64,000 nt of DNA from VRUE01 sp963780815 (lineage in GTDB: Bacteria; Actinomycetota; Thermoleophilia; Solirubrobacterales; 70-9): positions 186,001 to 250,000 of the forward strand of contig CAWADG010000014.1 of assembly GCA_963780815.1 (NCBI GenBank). Reading direction: 5' to 3'. The position numbers and the translations under genes are program-made. Below the pieces are notes generated by a model. That model was not told where the DNA came from and ran no database searches. It saw nothing but the letters and a program-made list of their open reading frames with translations. This document shows, in pieces, positions 7,871 to 18,100 of the stretch (the first letter of the stretch is position 1; each line of letters starts with the position of its first letter).

Positions 7871-9172
7871 ATGAAGGGAATAGGGATGCGGTTTTGGCTG
7901 GCCGGCACGTTCGCCGCGGTCAGCCTGATCACCGCCGGCGCGGTCTACCTGCTCGGGGACCAGCCGAAGGCGGTCCTTGTGGCGGTCGCCATCGGCACCG
8001 TGGTGGGCTTCCTGATCGCGGTCGGGATCTCCCACCGGGTGCGTCGCCTCTCGCACGCCGCAAAGGAGATGGCGGCCGGCTCGTTCGACGTGGCGCTCGA
8101 GGTCGGGGGCGGCGACGAGATCGGCGACCTCGCCCGCGCCCTGGAGTCGATGCGCGACTCGCTCAAAGAGAGCTTCGGGGTCCTCACCGCCGACCGCAAC
8201 AAGCTGCAGGCGATCTTCGACGGGCTCACCGACGTCGTCGTCGTCGTCGACCAGGACGGGGCGCTCCGGTTCTCGAACAGCGCCGCCGAGAGCCTGCTCG
8301 AGTCCAACGGCCTGCTTCCCGAGGCGATGCTTCCGCACGTGAACAGGGCGACCGAGCTCGGCTTCGCCGCCCACCCGGCGCTGCGGCTCGGCGACCGCGC
8401 CTACGCGATGACCGCCCGCGCTCTGCCGGACGAGCGGGCGGTCCTGATCGTCGCCCGCGACCGGACCGACGAGATGCGCCGCGAGCTCGCCGAAGCAGAC
8501 TTCATCTCCAACGCCGCGCACGAGCTCCGCAACCCCTTGGCCGGGATCTCGAGCGCGATCGAGGTTCTCCAGGAGGGGGCCAAGGACGACCCGAAAGCGC
8601 TCGATCATTTCCTCGGCCACCTCGCCGAAGACACCGAGCGGATGAACCGGCTGACCCGCTCGCTGCTGACCCTGGCCCGGGTCGAGTCGGTCGGGGCGGG
8701 CGAAACGGAGATCGTCGACGTCACCGCCGCGATCCGCGACGTCGTCGACGCGGTCGAGCCGCCGCGGCATATCGAGCTGGTCGTCGAGATCGAGCCCGAC
8801 CTCGCCGCCGAGGGCGACCCGACGCTGCTGCGCCAGGTGATGGTCGGGCTGCTGACGAACGCGTTCAAGAACACGCCACCCCCCGGGACCGTTACCGTTC
8901 GCGGCCGCCGTGATGGGGAGAGGGGAGTGGAACTGGCTGTGGTCGACACCGGGACCGGGATTCCGGAGGAGGAGATCGAGCGCGTCTTCGAGCGCTTCTA
9001 TCGCCGCTCCGAGACCCGCAGGCAGGAGGGGTTCGGCCTCGGACTCGCGATCGCCCGGCGGATGGTCGACGTGATGGGCGGCGAGATCGGCGCCCGCTCG
9101 GTCGAGGGCGAGGGCAGCACCTTCTGGGTCCGCCTGCCGCTGGCGCAGCCGAGCCCGACGCCGGTGGCGTGA
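7871..9172 (+). CDS. Sensor histidine kinase (HAMP-PAS-HisKA)
   Basis: The product has 433 residues. Two hydrophobic segments (about residues 8-28 and 36-53) are separated by only a few residues, so there is almost no extracellular sensor. A HAMP-like stretch follows (HRVRRLSHAAKEMAAGSFDV), then a PAS-like domain (LQAIFDGLTDVVVVVDQDGA). The HisKA domain carries the phospho-acceptor H217 in FISNAAHELRNPL. The ATPase domain has VGLLTNAFKN (N box), DTGTGIP (G1) and GFGLGLAIARRM (G2). An internal ATG at 7886 has a better-spaced AAGGG ribosome-binding site and may be the true start. The response regulator gene begins 9 bases after the stop. Confidence 0.92.
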   Translation: MKGIGMRFWLAGTFAAVSLITAGAVYLLGDQPKAVLVAVAIGTVVGFLIAVGISHRVRRLSHAAKEMAAGSFDVALEVGGGDEIGDLARALESMRDSLKESFGVLTADRNKLQAIFDGLTDVVVVVDQDGALRFSNSAAESLLESNGLLPEAMLPHVNRATELGFAAHPALRLGDRAYAMTARALPDERAVLIVARDRTDEMRRELAEADFISNAAHELRNPLAGISSAIEVLQEGAKDDPKALDHFLGHLAEDTERMNRLTRSLLTLARVESVGAGETEIVDVTAAIRDVVDAVEPPRHIELVVEIEPDLAAEGDPTLLRQVMVGLLTNAFKNTPPPGTVTVRGRRDGERGVELAVVDTGTGIPEEEIERVFERFYRRSETRRQEGFGLGLAIARRMVDVMGGEIGARSVEGEGSTFWVRLPLAQPSPTPVA

Positions 9173-9181
9173 GGAGATGAG

Positions 9182-9886
9182 ATGAGCAGCGGCCACATCC
9201 TGATCGCCGACGACGAGCCCTCGGTGCGCGACTCGGTCGGGTACGCGCTCGCCCAGGAGGGGTTCGACGTGACGCCGGCCGCCGATGGTGACGAGGCCGT
9301 CGCGATGCTCGGCGACGGCATTCCCTACGACCTGCTGATCCTCGACATCATGATGCCGGGGCCGAGCGGCCTCGACATCTGCCGCGATGTGCGCTCCCGC
9401 AGCGCGGTCCCGATCATCGTCCTGACCGCGAAGGACGCCGAGGTCGACAAGGTGGTCGGGCTGGAGGTCGGCGCCGACGACTACGTGACGAAGCCGTTCT
9501 CGGTGCGCGAGCTGCTGGGGCGGGTCCGGGCTCAGCTCCGCCGCCGCGAGCTCGACCGGGCGCCGCTGCCACAGGCGGCGCGAATCGAATCGGGCCCGGT
9601 CGCGATCGACCTCGTCCGCCACGTCGCGACGGTCCGCGACGTTCCGGTCAACCTCACCCGCTCGGAGTTCCAGCTGCTGCGAATGATGGTCGCCCACCCG
9701 GGTGAGGTGTTCGGCCGGCGCCAGATCATGGAGGAGCTCTGGCAGACCGAGTTCGACGGCGACGAGCGCGCCTGCGACGTCCACATCTCGAACCTCCGCC
9801 AGAAGGTCGAGCGCGACCCCCAGAATCCCGAGCTGGTCGTCACCGTGAGGGGCGTCGGCTACAAGTTCGCGAACTCGGAGGGCTGA
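9182..9886 (+). CDS. OmpR/PhoB-family response regulator
   Basis: The product has 234 residues. The receiver domain shows the acidic pair in IADDEPSVRD, the phospho-acceptor D55 in LLILDIMMPGPSG, VLTAKD, and K104 in DDYVTKPFSV. A C-terminal winged helix follows: LTRSEFQLLRMMVAHPGEVF, then DVHISNLRQKVE and VRGVGYKF. It pairs with the histidine kinase 9 bases upstream. Targets are unknown. The long non-coding stretch and the secreted-protein units start shortly downstream, but nothing in the sequence ties them to this regulator. Confidence 0.95.
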   Translation: MSSGHILIADDEPSVRDSVGYALAQEGFDVTPAADGDEAVAMLGDGIPYDLLILDIMMPGPSGLDICRDVRSRSAVPIIVLTAKDAEVDKVVGLEVGADDYVTKPFSVRELLGRVRAQLRRRELDRAPLPQAARIESGPVAIDLVRHVATVRDVPVNLTRSEFQLLRMMVAHPGEVFGRRQIMEELWQTEFDGDERACDVHISNLRQKVERDPQNPELVVTVRGVGYKFANSEG

Positions 9887-9891
9887 GTTCC

Positions 9892-9926
9892 CATACCGGA
9901 GCCCTCCATTCGGGCGTACCGGTATG
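9892..9926. repeat. Inverted repeat CATACCGG/CCGGTATG
   Basis: Perfect 8-bp arms (9892-9899 and 9919-9926) are separated by 19 bases, six bases after the response regulator stop codon. No T-run follows directly, so this may be a weak transcription end signal or a regulator-binding site. Confidence 0.5.
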
Positions 9927-10036
9927 TTTAGTATCTGTTGGGATCGGGCCCATCGGAGTACGGATGGATTCCCGATTCCAAAGCCGTTTGAGGCTCCCGT
10001 CAGTGCTCGGTTGACGATTTTTCGCTGCGGTCTTTC

Positions 10037-10065
10037 TTGACAATGGAGTCCCGCTGTGTTCTCAT
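10037..10065 (+). promoter_or_regulatory. Orphan promoter similar to the unit 1 promoter
   Basis: TTGACA (10037-10042), a 17-base spacer and TCTCAT (10060-10065) form a sigma-70-like promoter. It matches the promoter at 11813-11841 at about 24 of 30 bases, including the shared TGTGTTCT block. No credible coding sequence follows on this strand; transcription would run towards the end of the convergent TetR gene. Confidence 0.5.
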
Positions 10066-10213
10066 CGTCCGCGTCTTTGGGCCGGGTGCCTCACGGGATC
10101 CGGCTCCGAGGCAGGGTAATACCCAGTCAGGGTGCCGGACTTCCCACCGGCCACCCAGCAGCATCCGCCGGGGTCGATTTCCCACGGCACCGGCAAGAAG
10201 CAAGCGGACACAG

Positions 10214-10248
10214 CCCGGGCCGGCCAAACCTCACCCGGTTGGCCCGGG
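10214..10248. terminator. GC-rich hairpin between convergent transcripts
   Basis: GGCCAAACC (10222-10230) pairs with GGTTGGCC (10237-10244) with one bulged A and a six-base loop. Flanking CCCGGGC and CCGGG strengthen the stem. No T-run follows, so classic rho-independent termination is uncertain. Its place just after the stop of the minus-strand TetR gene fits a transcription barrier for either direction. Confidence 0.4.
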
Positions 10249-10260
10249 AGTGACCGCTGC

Positions 10261-11613
10261 TCAGTCGCGGGGCGCGCGGCCGTCGCCGTTGGCGACCTCG
10301 GCCGCGGCCTCGGCGCCGATGAAGGGCGATAGCGCGATGTAGCTGGCGAGCGGTGCGATCTCCGGCATCGCCTGCGGCCCCTTGCTGAAGATCGTCTGGT
10401 AGAAGAGCCCCCAGACGGCGCCGATGATCGCGTCGGCGACGAACAGCTCGACGTCCGGATTGAGCATGAAGCCGGGCTTCATCAGGATCCGCATCTGCTC
10501 GATCGAGCGGTCGCGTTGGGCCAGTGCCTTGGGCCCGGCGGCGGCGGTCTCGACCGCGGCCAGGCGGGCGAAGTCCGGCTCGGTCGCGCTGAAGAAGCAG
10601 AGCGCGCCGAAACCGGCCCGCAGGGCGTGGGGCCAGTCGGGCGAGCGCCGGGCGGCAGGCAGCATCACCGCCAGCGCCTGCGCGGCGGCCGAGTCGAGGG
10701 TTGCCAGCAGCGCTGCTTCCTTGTCCTCGAAGTTCGCGTAGAAGGTCGCCTGCGACATCTGGGCGCGGGTCGCGATCTCGGCAATCGTGACCGCGGGGTA
10801 GCCGCGCTCGCCGGCGACGGCGGCGAAGGCGCGGATGATCCGCTCCGGCTGGCTGTAGGCGGCGAAGGCGGGGGGGTAGCTCTCGATTTCACGCGGGTGG
10901 CGCCCGGTCAGGCGCAGCGGCACCGGCGGCCGCTCGTAGCTGATCGCCCAGTCCATCAGGTGGTCGGCGAGGTCGGGCAGCTTGTCCTCTTCTCCCCGCC
11001 GCAGGTGGACCTGGAGGATGAACTGGGCGCCGCCGAGCAGCGCCCGGAGCATCTCCGGCGGCAGTTCCTCGCGGCCGGAGATCTCGGCGAGCGCCGGCCC
11101 GATGACGGCGCCGAACCGGGTCATCGACCGTTCCAGCGCCTCGTGCCCCGGAGGCCCGAGGTCGTAGGGATGGTTGAAGCAGAGGTCGGCGGCGGCGGGC
11201 TGCGCGACGACGGACTCGAACATCGCCCGCAGTCCGCGGCGGGCGCGCTCCTCGAGGGTCCCCTCGCCCTCCAGCTCGGTGCTGACGATTGCCATCGCCA
11301 GCTCGTGGAGGGCGTCGAAGGTCGCGAGGAAGCAGTCCTCCCGGTCGCGGAATAGGTCGTAGAAGGAGCTCCGCGAGACGCCGGAGAGCTCGAGCAGGTC
11401 GCCGACGGTGGTCGCCGCGTAGCCCTTGTCGGCGACCGAGGCGACCATCGCGCCGTAGAGGCGCTCGAGCTGGTTGCGGGCGCCCTCCTCGCGCGAGGGT
11501 TGGGGGCCGGGCCTCAGCATCCGCTCGCGGAGCCGGTCCACCTTGCCCCACGGAGTCCGGCCGGCGTCTACCCGGCCGTCCCCCGACGTCTGCTCCCCGC
11601 TCGCCTCGGACAT
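10261..11613 (-). CDS. Double TetR-domain transcriptional regulator
   Basis: The product is 450 residues from the ATG at 11613 (MSEASGEQTSGDG). It contains two complete TetR-type units in one chain. The first helix-turn-helix is near residues 46-100 (GYAATTVGDLLELSGVSRSS, then FYDLFRDREDCFLATFD). The second is near residues 243-295 (GYPAVTIAEIATRAQMSQAT, then FYANFEDKEAALLATLD). Each is followed by a helical ligand/dimerisation domain. Ordinary TetR proteins are about 200 residues and dimerise, so this reads as a covalent dimer. It is divergent from unit 1 of secreted-protein genes and is the likely regulator of that promoter (inference). The open frame extends to 11739, but the extension has no family features. 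Confidence 0.85.
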   Translation of the reverse strand: MSEASGEQTSGDGRVDAGRTPWGKVDRLRERMLRPGPQPSREEGARNQLERLYGAMVASVADKGYAATTVGDLLELSGVSRSSFYDLFRDREDCFLATFDALHELAMAIVSTELEGEGTLEERARRGLRAMFESVVAQPAAADLCFNHPYDLGPPGHEALERSMTRFGAVIGPALAEISGREELPPEMLRALLGGAQFILQVHLRRGEEDKLPDLADHLMDWAISYERPPVPLRLTGRHPREIESYPPAFAAYSQPERIIRAFAAVAGERGYPAVTIAEIATRAQMSQATFYANFEDKEAALLATLDSAAAQALAVMLPAARRSPDWPHALRAGFGALCFFSATEPDFARLAAVETAAAGPKALAQRDRSIEQMRILMKPGFMLNPDVELFVADAIIGAVWGLFYQTIFSKGPQAMPEIAPLASYIALSPFIGAEAAAEVANGDGRAPRD

Positions 11614-11812
11614 CGGCCGCAGTCTCTCGCCGCAAGAACACGATGTCAATCGTCGGCTGCTCTCGACCGGTCGAATAGGCGTATTCCCTTGTACCCAGAA
11701 TTCAGACAGAAGTACTTCCGTGTCCGTCCTGAAGAACATCTGAATGTGCCCTATTTCCAGGGATTTCTATGGCGGGATCCAGGATGGGTCTCGGCCGTTC
11801 CGGTACTACTTC

Positions 11813-11841
11813 TTGACACAGCAGTCCGGATGTGTTCTTAT
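11813..11841 (+). promoter_or_regulatory. Unit 1 promoter
   Basis: TTGACA (11813-11818), a 17-base spacer and TCTTAT (11836-11841) give a good sigma-70-type promoter facing the first exported-protein gene. The predicted start of transcription near 11848 leaves a leader of about 165 nt. Confidence 0.65.
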
Positions 11842-11847
11842 CCCGGC

Positions 11848-12013
11848 CGACTTGTGAACCACGGTGTTTACCCATCGTGGTGGCAAGCACAGGGGGCCAC
11901 CAGGGGTGGTGGCAAACAGACAGGAAGGGATTGGAACCGGCCGGTCCAAGGCAGGAGACCCAGGTGGTCTCGGGGGATGAGCGGTAGGGACAACAGACAT
12001 GAGGGGAGAGCGA
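11848..12013 (+). other. Structured 5' leader of unit 1
   Basis: The leader can form at least two hairpins: CCACG...CGTGG around 11859-11883, and GCCACC...GGTGGTGGC around 11897-11913. No known riboswitch class is recognised. The purine-rich GGGGAGAG just before the GTG start serves as ribosome-binding site. Confidence 0.35.
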
Positions 12014-15000
12014 GTGAGAGACGCGGGATCGCGATTCGCGGGATCGACCCAGCCTGCCGGCGCCTATGGCCGGCTTCGTCGAGGCGGTCCCCCCGTGAGT
12101 CCCTCCCTCTCTGCCTCCTCTGACGGGATTGGTGCGCCCTCGACCAGGCGCCTCGGGCTGCTCTCGCTGGCCCTCGTCATCGCCGCCTTCGCCTCGCTTC
12201 TGATCGTCTCCTCAGCCGGCGCCGGGACGATCCACCAGTTCGAAAAAAGCTTCAAACTCACAGGCCGGCGAACTCATACCCCGGCCCGGTCGCGATCGAC
12301 GAAGAAGCCGAACTCCTCTACGCGGTCGACATGAACCAGAGCACGTTCCAGAGGTTCGACCTCGAAGGGAACCCGGTCAACTGGCCCGGAGTACCTGGTC
12401 CCAATGAGCTCCAGAACATCACCTTCGAAAATGGGCCGGCGTGGGCCTTCAGCGACACCTTCACCCTGACGTGCCCCAACGGAGAAACGACCGCCCCGAT
12501 CGAATACGGCGCCGAATCCCAGGAAATCTCGGCCCACATCAAAGCGGGGCTTGAAGCAAAGTGCGGGGGCACCTTCTTCGTCGAAGGCGGCTTCTTCAAT
12601 CAGAGGGTCAGCTTCGAAGGGACATTCGCCGAAACGAACGTCCCGAAAATGACCTGCACCAGAGTGACAGGCGCCGGCAACTGCGAAATCAACAGCGAGC
12701 AGAACGGCGCCTCCGGCACCAACGCACTCCATGTCGAATGCTTCCAGTTCTCGTGCAGCTCGATCGCGGTCGATAACTCCGGCGGCCCCAACCAGGGGGT
12801 CATCTATGTCGGCACATCGAGTGGTGGATTCGGCGGGCACGTACAAGTGTTCCTGCCGGACGGCACCAACGTCGGCCCGATCACCAATATCCCCGGCGAC
12901 CCTGTCTACGGCACCGAGGCGCCGTGCGGTGTCGCGGTCGACAGCGACGGCAACCTGTACGTCACCCACTCGGAAGGCCAGATCGCGTTCACGTTCGTCG
13001 ACCGCTACGCGCCGCTCGAATGGGCGACCCACCACCAGCAGACGGTGCCGGCGACCGGGACGATCCGCCCGCTCGACTTCAACAGCCCGTGCCGCACGGC
13101 GGTCGACTCGGACAAGTCGCTGGTGATCAGCTCCGGCTCGGGTGGGGAAACCGGCATCCTCCATCGCTTTGCGCCGGATTCCTTCGGGCCGCCGGAAGAA
13201 CCGTTTACCCCGGGCACCAGCTCATCAATCATCAGCGGCGCCCGAGGCCCGGCGGTCGACCCCTCCAACGATGACATCTATGTGGGCCTCAGCGGCAAGA
13301 TCGCGCGGTTTGATTCCTCCGACTCCCTGATCGAGGAATTCGGAGAAGGAGAACTCGAAAACGAAGTCGGCGCGGTCGCGGTCAACGGCCAGAGTGGCAA
13401 GATCTACGTCACCGATGGGCGCTTCGGCCCCCGCGAAATCAAAATCTACAAATCGATCCCCGTCCCCGATGCACTGACCCAGGACGCGACCGGTGTCCTG
13501 CATTCCGAAGCGGTGCTCCACGGCCACATCGATCCTGCGGGCGCGGGCGAAATCACGGGCTGTGAATTCCAGTACGTCAAAGACAGCCTTTACAACGCGA
13601 GCAAATTCGCGAGCGCGACCTCGGTGCCCTGCTCGCCGGGGCCGCCGCAGGCCTCCGCGACAGATGTCAGTGCCTCGATCAGCGGACTGGCAATCGAGGA
13701 AGGCTTCCACTTCCGCCTGCGCGCGACCGACGCCAACGGCACCTCCAACGGCGCTGTCAAGACCTTCAAAACCCGGTCGGTGCTGGACATCAAGACCGAA
13801 GCGGCGACCAACGTCGCTCCCCGCAGCGTCACCCTGAACGGGTCGTTCACAGGCGAGTCGCAGCCGACCGAATATTTCTACGAATGGGGCACGAACCAGT
13901 CGTATGGCAACCTGACCCCGACCCAGACCCTTCCCTCGCCCTCCGGGGCCACCCAGGCGCCGCAGGCCCTGCCGGGGCTCGAACTCGAGACGCTCTACCA
14001 CTATCGGATAATCGCCAAGAACTCCCTCGGGACGAGCAAAGGCGAAGACATGACCTTCACCACGCTCCCGGCCGTGACCGCGCTCGAAACGAAGCCGGCG
14101 ACCTCGCTCGACCTGGAAAGCATCACCCTCAACGCGGAATTCCACGGCGACGGCCTCGACACGAAGTACTACTTCGAATACGGGTTGACGACTGCAGAAG
14201 AAAACGAAACACCCGAAGAAGATGCCGGCGTTACCAGCGGCGCGACACCGATCGCGTTCGAACTCGAAGAATTCAACGGCTTCCGGACCTACCACTACCG
14301 GATCGTCGCCATCAACAGCTTCGGCAAGACCAAAGGCCAGGAAATGACCTTCGTCGCCCCCGACCCGCTGAAACCGGGGATCGAAGGCACCAGAACTCGT
14401 CTCGATCACGCCGACCACGGCGACCGTCTCGACCGATGTCAACCCGAACCACTGGGAAACGATCTACCTCTTCGAGTGGGGCGAAACGCGGGAATACGGG
14501 ACCCAGACCTCGTTCGGCGAACCGATCGGCGGCCTCGACGACGAACCGATTCAGGTCGGCGAGGAACTCACCGGCCTGACGCCCGGGACGGTCTATCACT
14601 TCCGGGCGGTCGCGGCGAACTTCAGGGGGACGACGAACGGCGAAGACGTGATTTTCACCACCCCCGCCCTGCCCCGGATCGACTCGACCGCCTCCGAATC
14701 GGTGGGCAAGACGAGTGCGCACTTCAGCGGCCTCGTATCCGCCGGGGCAAGCCCGACGAAAGTCAGCTTCCAGTACGGGACCACCACCGCCTACGGCCAG
14801 GGCACGGCCGAGGTCGCGATCGGCGAAGAACTGCTTTCCCGCAAAGTCGACGCCGACGTCAGCAGCCTGACCCCGGGCACCACCTACCACTTCCGGATCG
14901 CCGCGACCAACCAGTTCGGGACGACCTACGGGCCCGATCAGACCTTCACCACCGTGGCGGAACCGCCGGGCCAGAAGCCATCGGCCGAATGCGATGAATT

Positions 15001-15181
15001 GAGTCGCAAGGCAAAGAAGAAGGAAGACAAGGCCAAGAGCAAGCGGAGCAAGGCTGCGAAAGCGAGCGGCAAGAAGGCGAAGGCGCTGCGCCGCGAAGCC
15101 AAGAGCCTCTCGAAGCAGGCCGCGAAGTTGAACCAGGAAGCCAACGCATGTAGGAGCACGAGCGGGGGGAGCGGCAAGTGA
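12014..15181 (+). CDS. A1: exported NHL/Fn3-repeat protein with coiled-coil tail, two frameshifts
   Basis: The gene starts at the GTG at 12014 (MRDAGSRFAGS, matching the start of A4). An N-terminal hydrophobic segment (LGLLSLALVIAAFASLLIVS) is the signal/anchor. NHL-type propeller repeats follow, then five Fn3-like repeats, each ending in a Y/F-H-Y/F-R motif. The tail is a Lys/Ala-rich coiled coil with a Cys pair. It has no DCRAYEL module. Two frameshifts break it. One base is missing near 12265, where TG(x)ANSYPGPVAIDEEAE would otherwise read through. One extra A lies near 14392. Both sides of each break encode continuous family sequence, so this is one gene. The stop overlaps the A2 GTG by four bases. 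Function is unknown; a cell-surface adhesive or structural role is inferred. Confidence 0.75.
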
Positions 15182-18100
15182 GCCAGACAGCAGAGATTCG
15201 AAGCGCCGGCTCGGCGAGGATCGCGCCCCGGGTGCTGCTCGCCCTCGCCCTGGCGATCGCCGCATCGCTGTTCGCAGCGAGTCCCGCATCCGCGATTTAC
15301 AACCATCAGGAACTCCAGGCCGAATTCCCGTCAGGCTGCGCGGACCACGCCAATCCCTCCGTCCAGGACCTCGCCGTCGACGAAACCCGCCAGGTGGTCT
15401 ACATCTACTGCGAGTTCGGCGAATTTGGGTCCCCCGGGGCAGCAGTCTTCAGCGTCAGCTACAGCGGCGCTCCGGTCAACTGGGAAGCGGTCAAACCGTA
15501 CATCGCCGGCAATGCGCTGATCGGCAATCCGGGTGCCGCAAACGGATCCCTGAACGCCGGCTTCGCTGGGGGCCACATCGCGGTCGACAACTCCGGCGGG
15601 CCCAACGAGGGCCTGATCTACATTCTCGCCGGCGGCTCTGGGCTCTCCGGGGGTAGCGAAAACATCCAGATCTTCGCCCCGACGGGTGAATTCCTCGGCT
15701 CGATCGTCGTCCCGCCGTTCGCCGGCGACTCGAAGGACATCGACGTCGGATCCGACGGGTCGGTCTACTTCCTGAACGAAAACCGGGTCTCGAAGTACAG
15801 CCCCGGCTACAACGAAGTCGCGCGCATGTACACGGGTGGCTCGGCGACCTTCAGCGAGGGCAACCGCGTTGCCGTCGATGGTCACGGCGCGGTCTGGACG
15901 GTCGTCAACGGGCCCCAGAAGTTCGAGCCGGACCAGCTCTTCACGAACTTCCCGCCGTCGCTCTCCGCCGAACGGGAAAAGTTCACCGGCAAACCGTCGC
16001 CCTTTGCCCCATATCCGCTGCTCACCGGCGAATTCAACGGTGGGATCCACATCGCCGTCGATCCGGGCGGTCGCAATGACCTGTTTGTGAATCGGGGCAA
16101 CAAAATCGAGGTGTTCAGCGAAGGCAACGTCTCCGAGCCCGCGTTCATGAGCTCACCGTCGTTCGGCAACGCGGGCAACGTCGCGTCTCCCGGGATCGCG
16201 GCGACGAAGGGCCATCTCGTGTTCACCTCGGCGCCGAACGCGAAAGTCTCGAAGTGGGGCCCCGGCCAGATCATTCCCGATGTCCACACCCATCAGGTCG
16301 ACGTCGATCACGTCGGACACACCTCGGCCGACCTCGACGGCGAAGTCGACCTCGACGGCGGCACGCCGGTCACCAGCTGCGAACTCCAGATCGGCACCAC
16401 AACCGCGTACGGCAGCCCCCCGGTTCCCTGCACCCCCGGCTCGTTCGGCAGCGACAGCACGGTAGAGGCCGAACCGACCGGGCTGACGACGGGCACGCTC
16501 TACCACTACCGGTTCAAAGCCACCAACGAAAAAGGGACCAACTTTGGGGTCGATCGCACCTTCGTGCCGGCGTTCGTCCTGAAAGTGAAGACGCTCCCCC
16601 CATCCCCGGTCTCCGAACACGAAGCGACCCTGCGCGGATCGCTCGATCCGGACGGCAAACCGACCGAATACTTCTTCAAATACGGGGTCGACACGAGCTA
16701 CGGCCAGGAAACAGAAGCGCTCAGCGCCGGTTCGGGCACCGGTGTCGTCAACCTCAGCTCGGTCATCAAAGACCTTCCGTCCAACCGGGAATTCCACTAC
16801 CGGCTCGTGGCCACGACCGAAGGCCACACGACCGTCGGCCAGGATCAGGTCTTCAACACCGCCTCCGTCCCCGATATCAGCGGGCTCAGGGCGACGGATC
16901 TGACCGAAACAGCGGCGACGCTGCACGCCTCGATCAACCCCGTCGGCTACCCGACGACCTATCGGTTCGAGTACGGGCCGAGCACGGCCTACGGGCAGTC
17001 GATTCCGATCCCCGACGAAAGCATCGGCTCCGGCACCGAACCGGTCGAAGTCGAACAGCGGGTGACCAACCTGACCCGCGGCGTCACCTACCACTTCCGC
17101 GTCGTGGCGACCAACGAACCGTGGGGGACGGCGGTCAGCACCGACACAACCTTCGACTTCGCCCCGCCGGCCTGCCCGAACGACCACGTCCGCCAGGAGA
17201 CGGCGTCCTCGTTCCTGCCCGACTGCCGCGCCTACGAGCTGGTGTCACCCGGCGCGGCCGGCGCCGTCCAGCTCTTCCCCTCGCAGGAGGCATGGGACCT
17301 CTTCGGGGAAAGCCAGGACCCACTCGCCGAGAGGGGGATGTGGGCGCTCAACAACGGACTCGCGTCGAGCCCGTCGCGGTTCATGTTCTACGGCCTGCTC
17401 GGCACGGTCAACGGCCTCGCGGCCCCGAACCTGCTGTCGACCGACAGCTACCTGGCCACCCGTACGAACAGCGGCTGGGTCACCACGCTGCCGGGGCTCG
17501 ACGATCACTTCGGGACCCCTTCCGGCAAGGAGTGCTCCGACTCGATGAGCCTCTGCCTCGAATACAACACCGACCCGTTCGGGACCGAAGAACGCGAATC
17601 GGAGGCCTACCTGTACAACGCGCAGGGCAAATTCATCGAACGGCTGCCCTCGATCTCGAACATCATTCCCGGCGCCAACGAATACAAAGGCGCCCACCGG
17701 ACATCTGCCGATTTCACCAACTACGCCTTCTCCTCGAACGAAGCGAAAGGCATCTTCGGCGAACCGTATCCGGGCGTCGCGTTCACCGTCGACGGCCAGA
17801 CGACCGGCGCCGGCTCGGCCTACGACAACGATCTCCAGCACCGGTCGGTCGAACTGATCTCGCGGGTCCCGGGCGGGGGCATGATTCCCCAGAACGGGGC
17901 CTCCAGCAAAGCAATTCAGTTCCCCGGGATCTCCGCCGACGGATCACACATCCTGATGATGACCGAAGGCGGCGTGCCTCCCGGTCCTCCGTTCCACCTC
18001 TACATGACCGTCGACGACGCACTCCACTACGACGTTTCGAAGGGGTCGGCGGTCGAATTCGTCGGGATGACGAGGGATGGCTCGAGCGTCACCTTCACCA

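Larger units (their letters stand above)
9887..10260. other. Non-coding stretch between response regulator and double-TetR gene
   Basis: No convincing gene is present in these 374 bases; the short open frames here lack any family features. The stretch holds an inverted repeat (9892-9926), a promoter-like sequence on the plus strand (10037-10065), a GGGTAATACCC palindrome, and a strong GC-rich hairpin near the end (10214-10248). The stretch from promoter to hairpin could be a small transcript of about 175-180 nt. Confidence 0.5.
11614..12013. other. Intergenic regulatory region in front of unit 1
   Basis: These 400 bases separate the double-TetR gene from unit 1. They hold a perfect 10-bp palindrome GAAGTACTTC (11709-11718) inside a wider inverted repeat ATTCAGA (11700-11706)/TCTGAAT (11739-11745), then the unit 1 promoter and a leader. 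The palindromes are candidate TetR operators. Confidence 0.45.

Noticed and set aside
7754..9784. Long minus-strand open frame continuing upstream of the glycosyltransferase, antisense to the kinase and regulator genes
   Set aside because: It is a GC-rich mirror frame; the text is Arg/Asp/Gly-rich with no family features, and the plus strand encodes a clear two-component pair.
10060..10250. Possible riboswitch
   Set aside because: I compared it mentally with cobalamin, SAM, glycine and cyclic-dinucleotide classes and found no conserved core; only hairpins remain.
10037..10342. Small open frames downstream of the orphan promoter
   Set aside because: Composition is Pro/Arg/Ser-rich with no ribosome-binding site or domain, and they run into the antisense of the TetR gene.
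14388..14396. Programmed frameshifting as explanation for the broken A genes
   Set aside because: No slippery heptamer with downstream structure is seen, and the shifts lie at different places in each gene.
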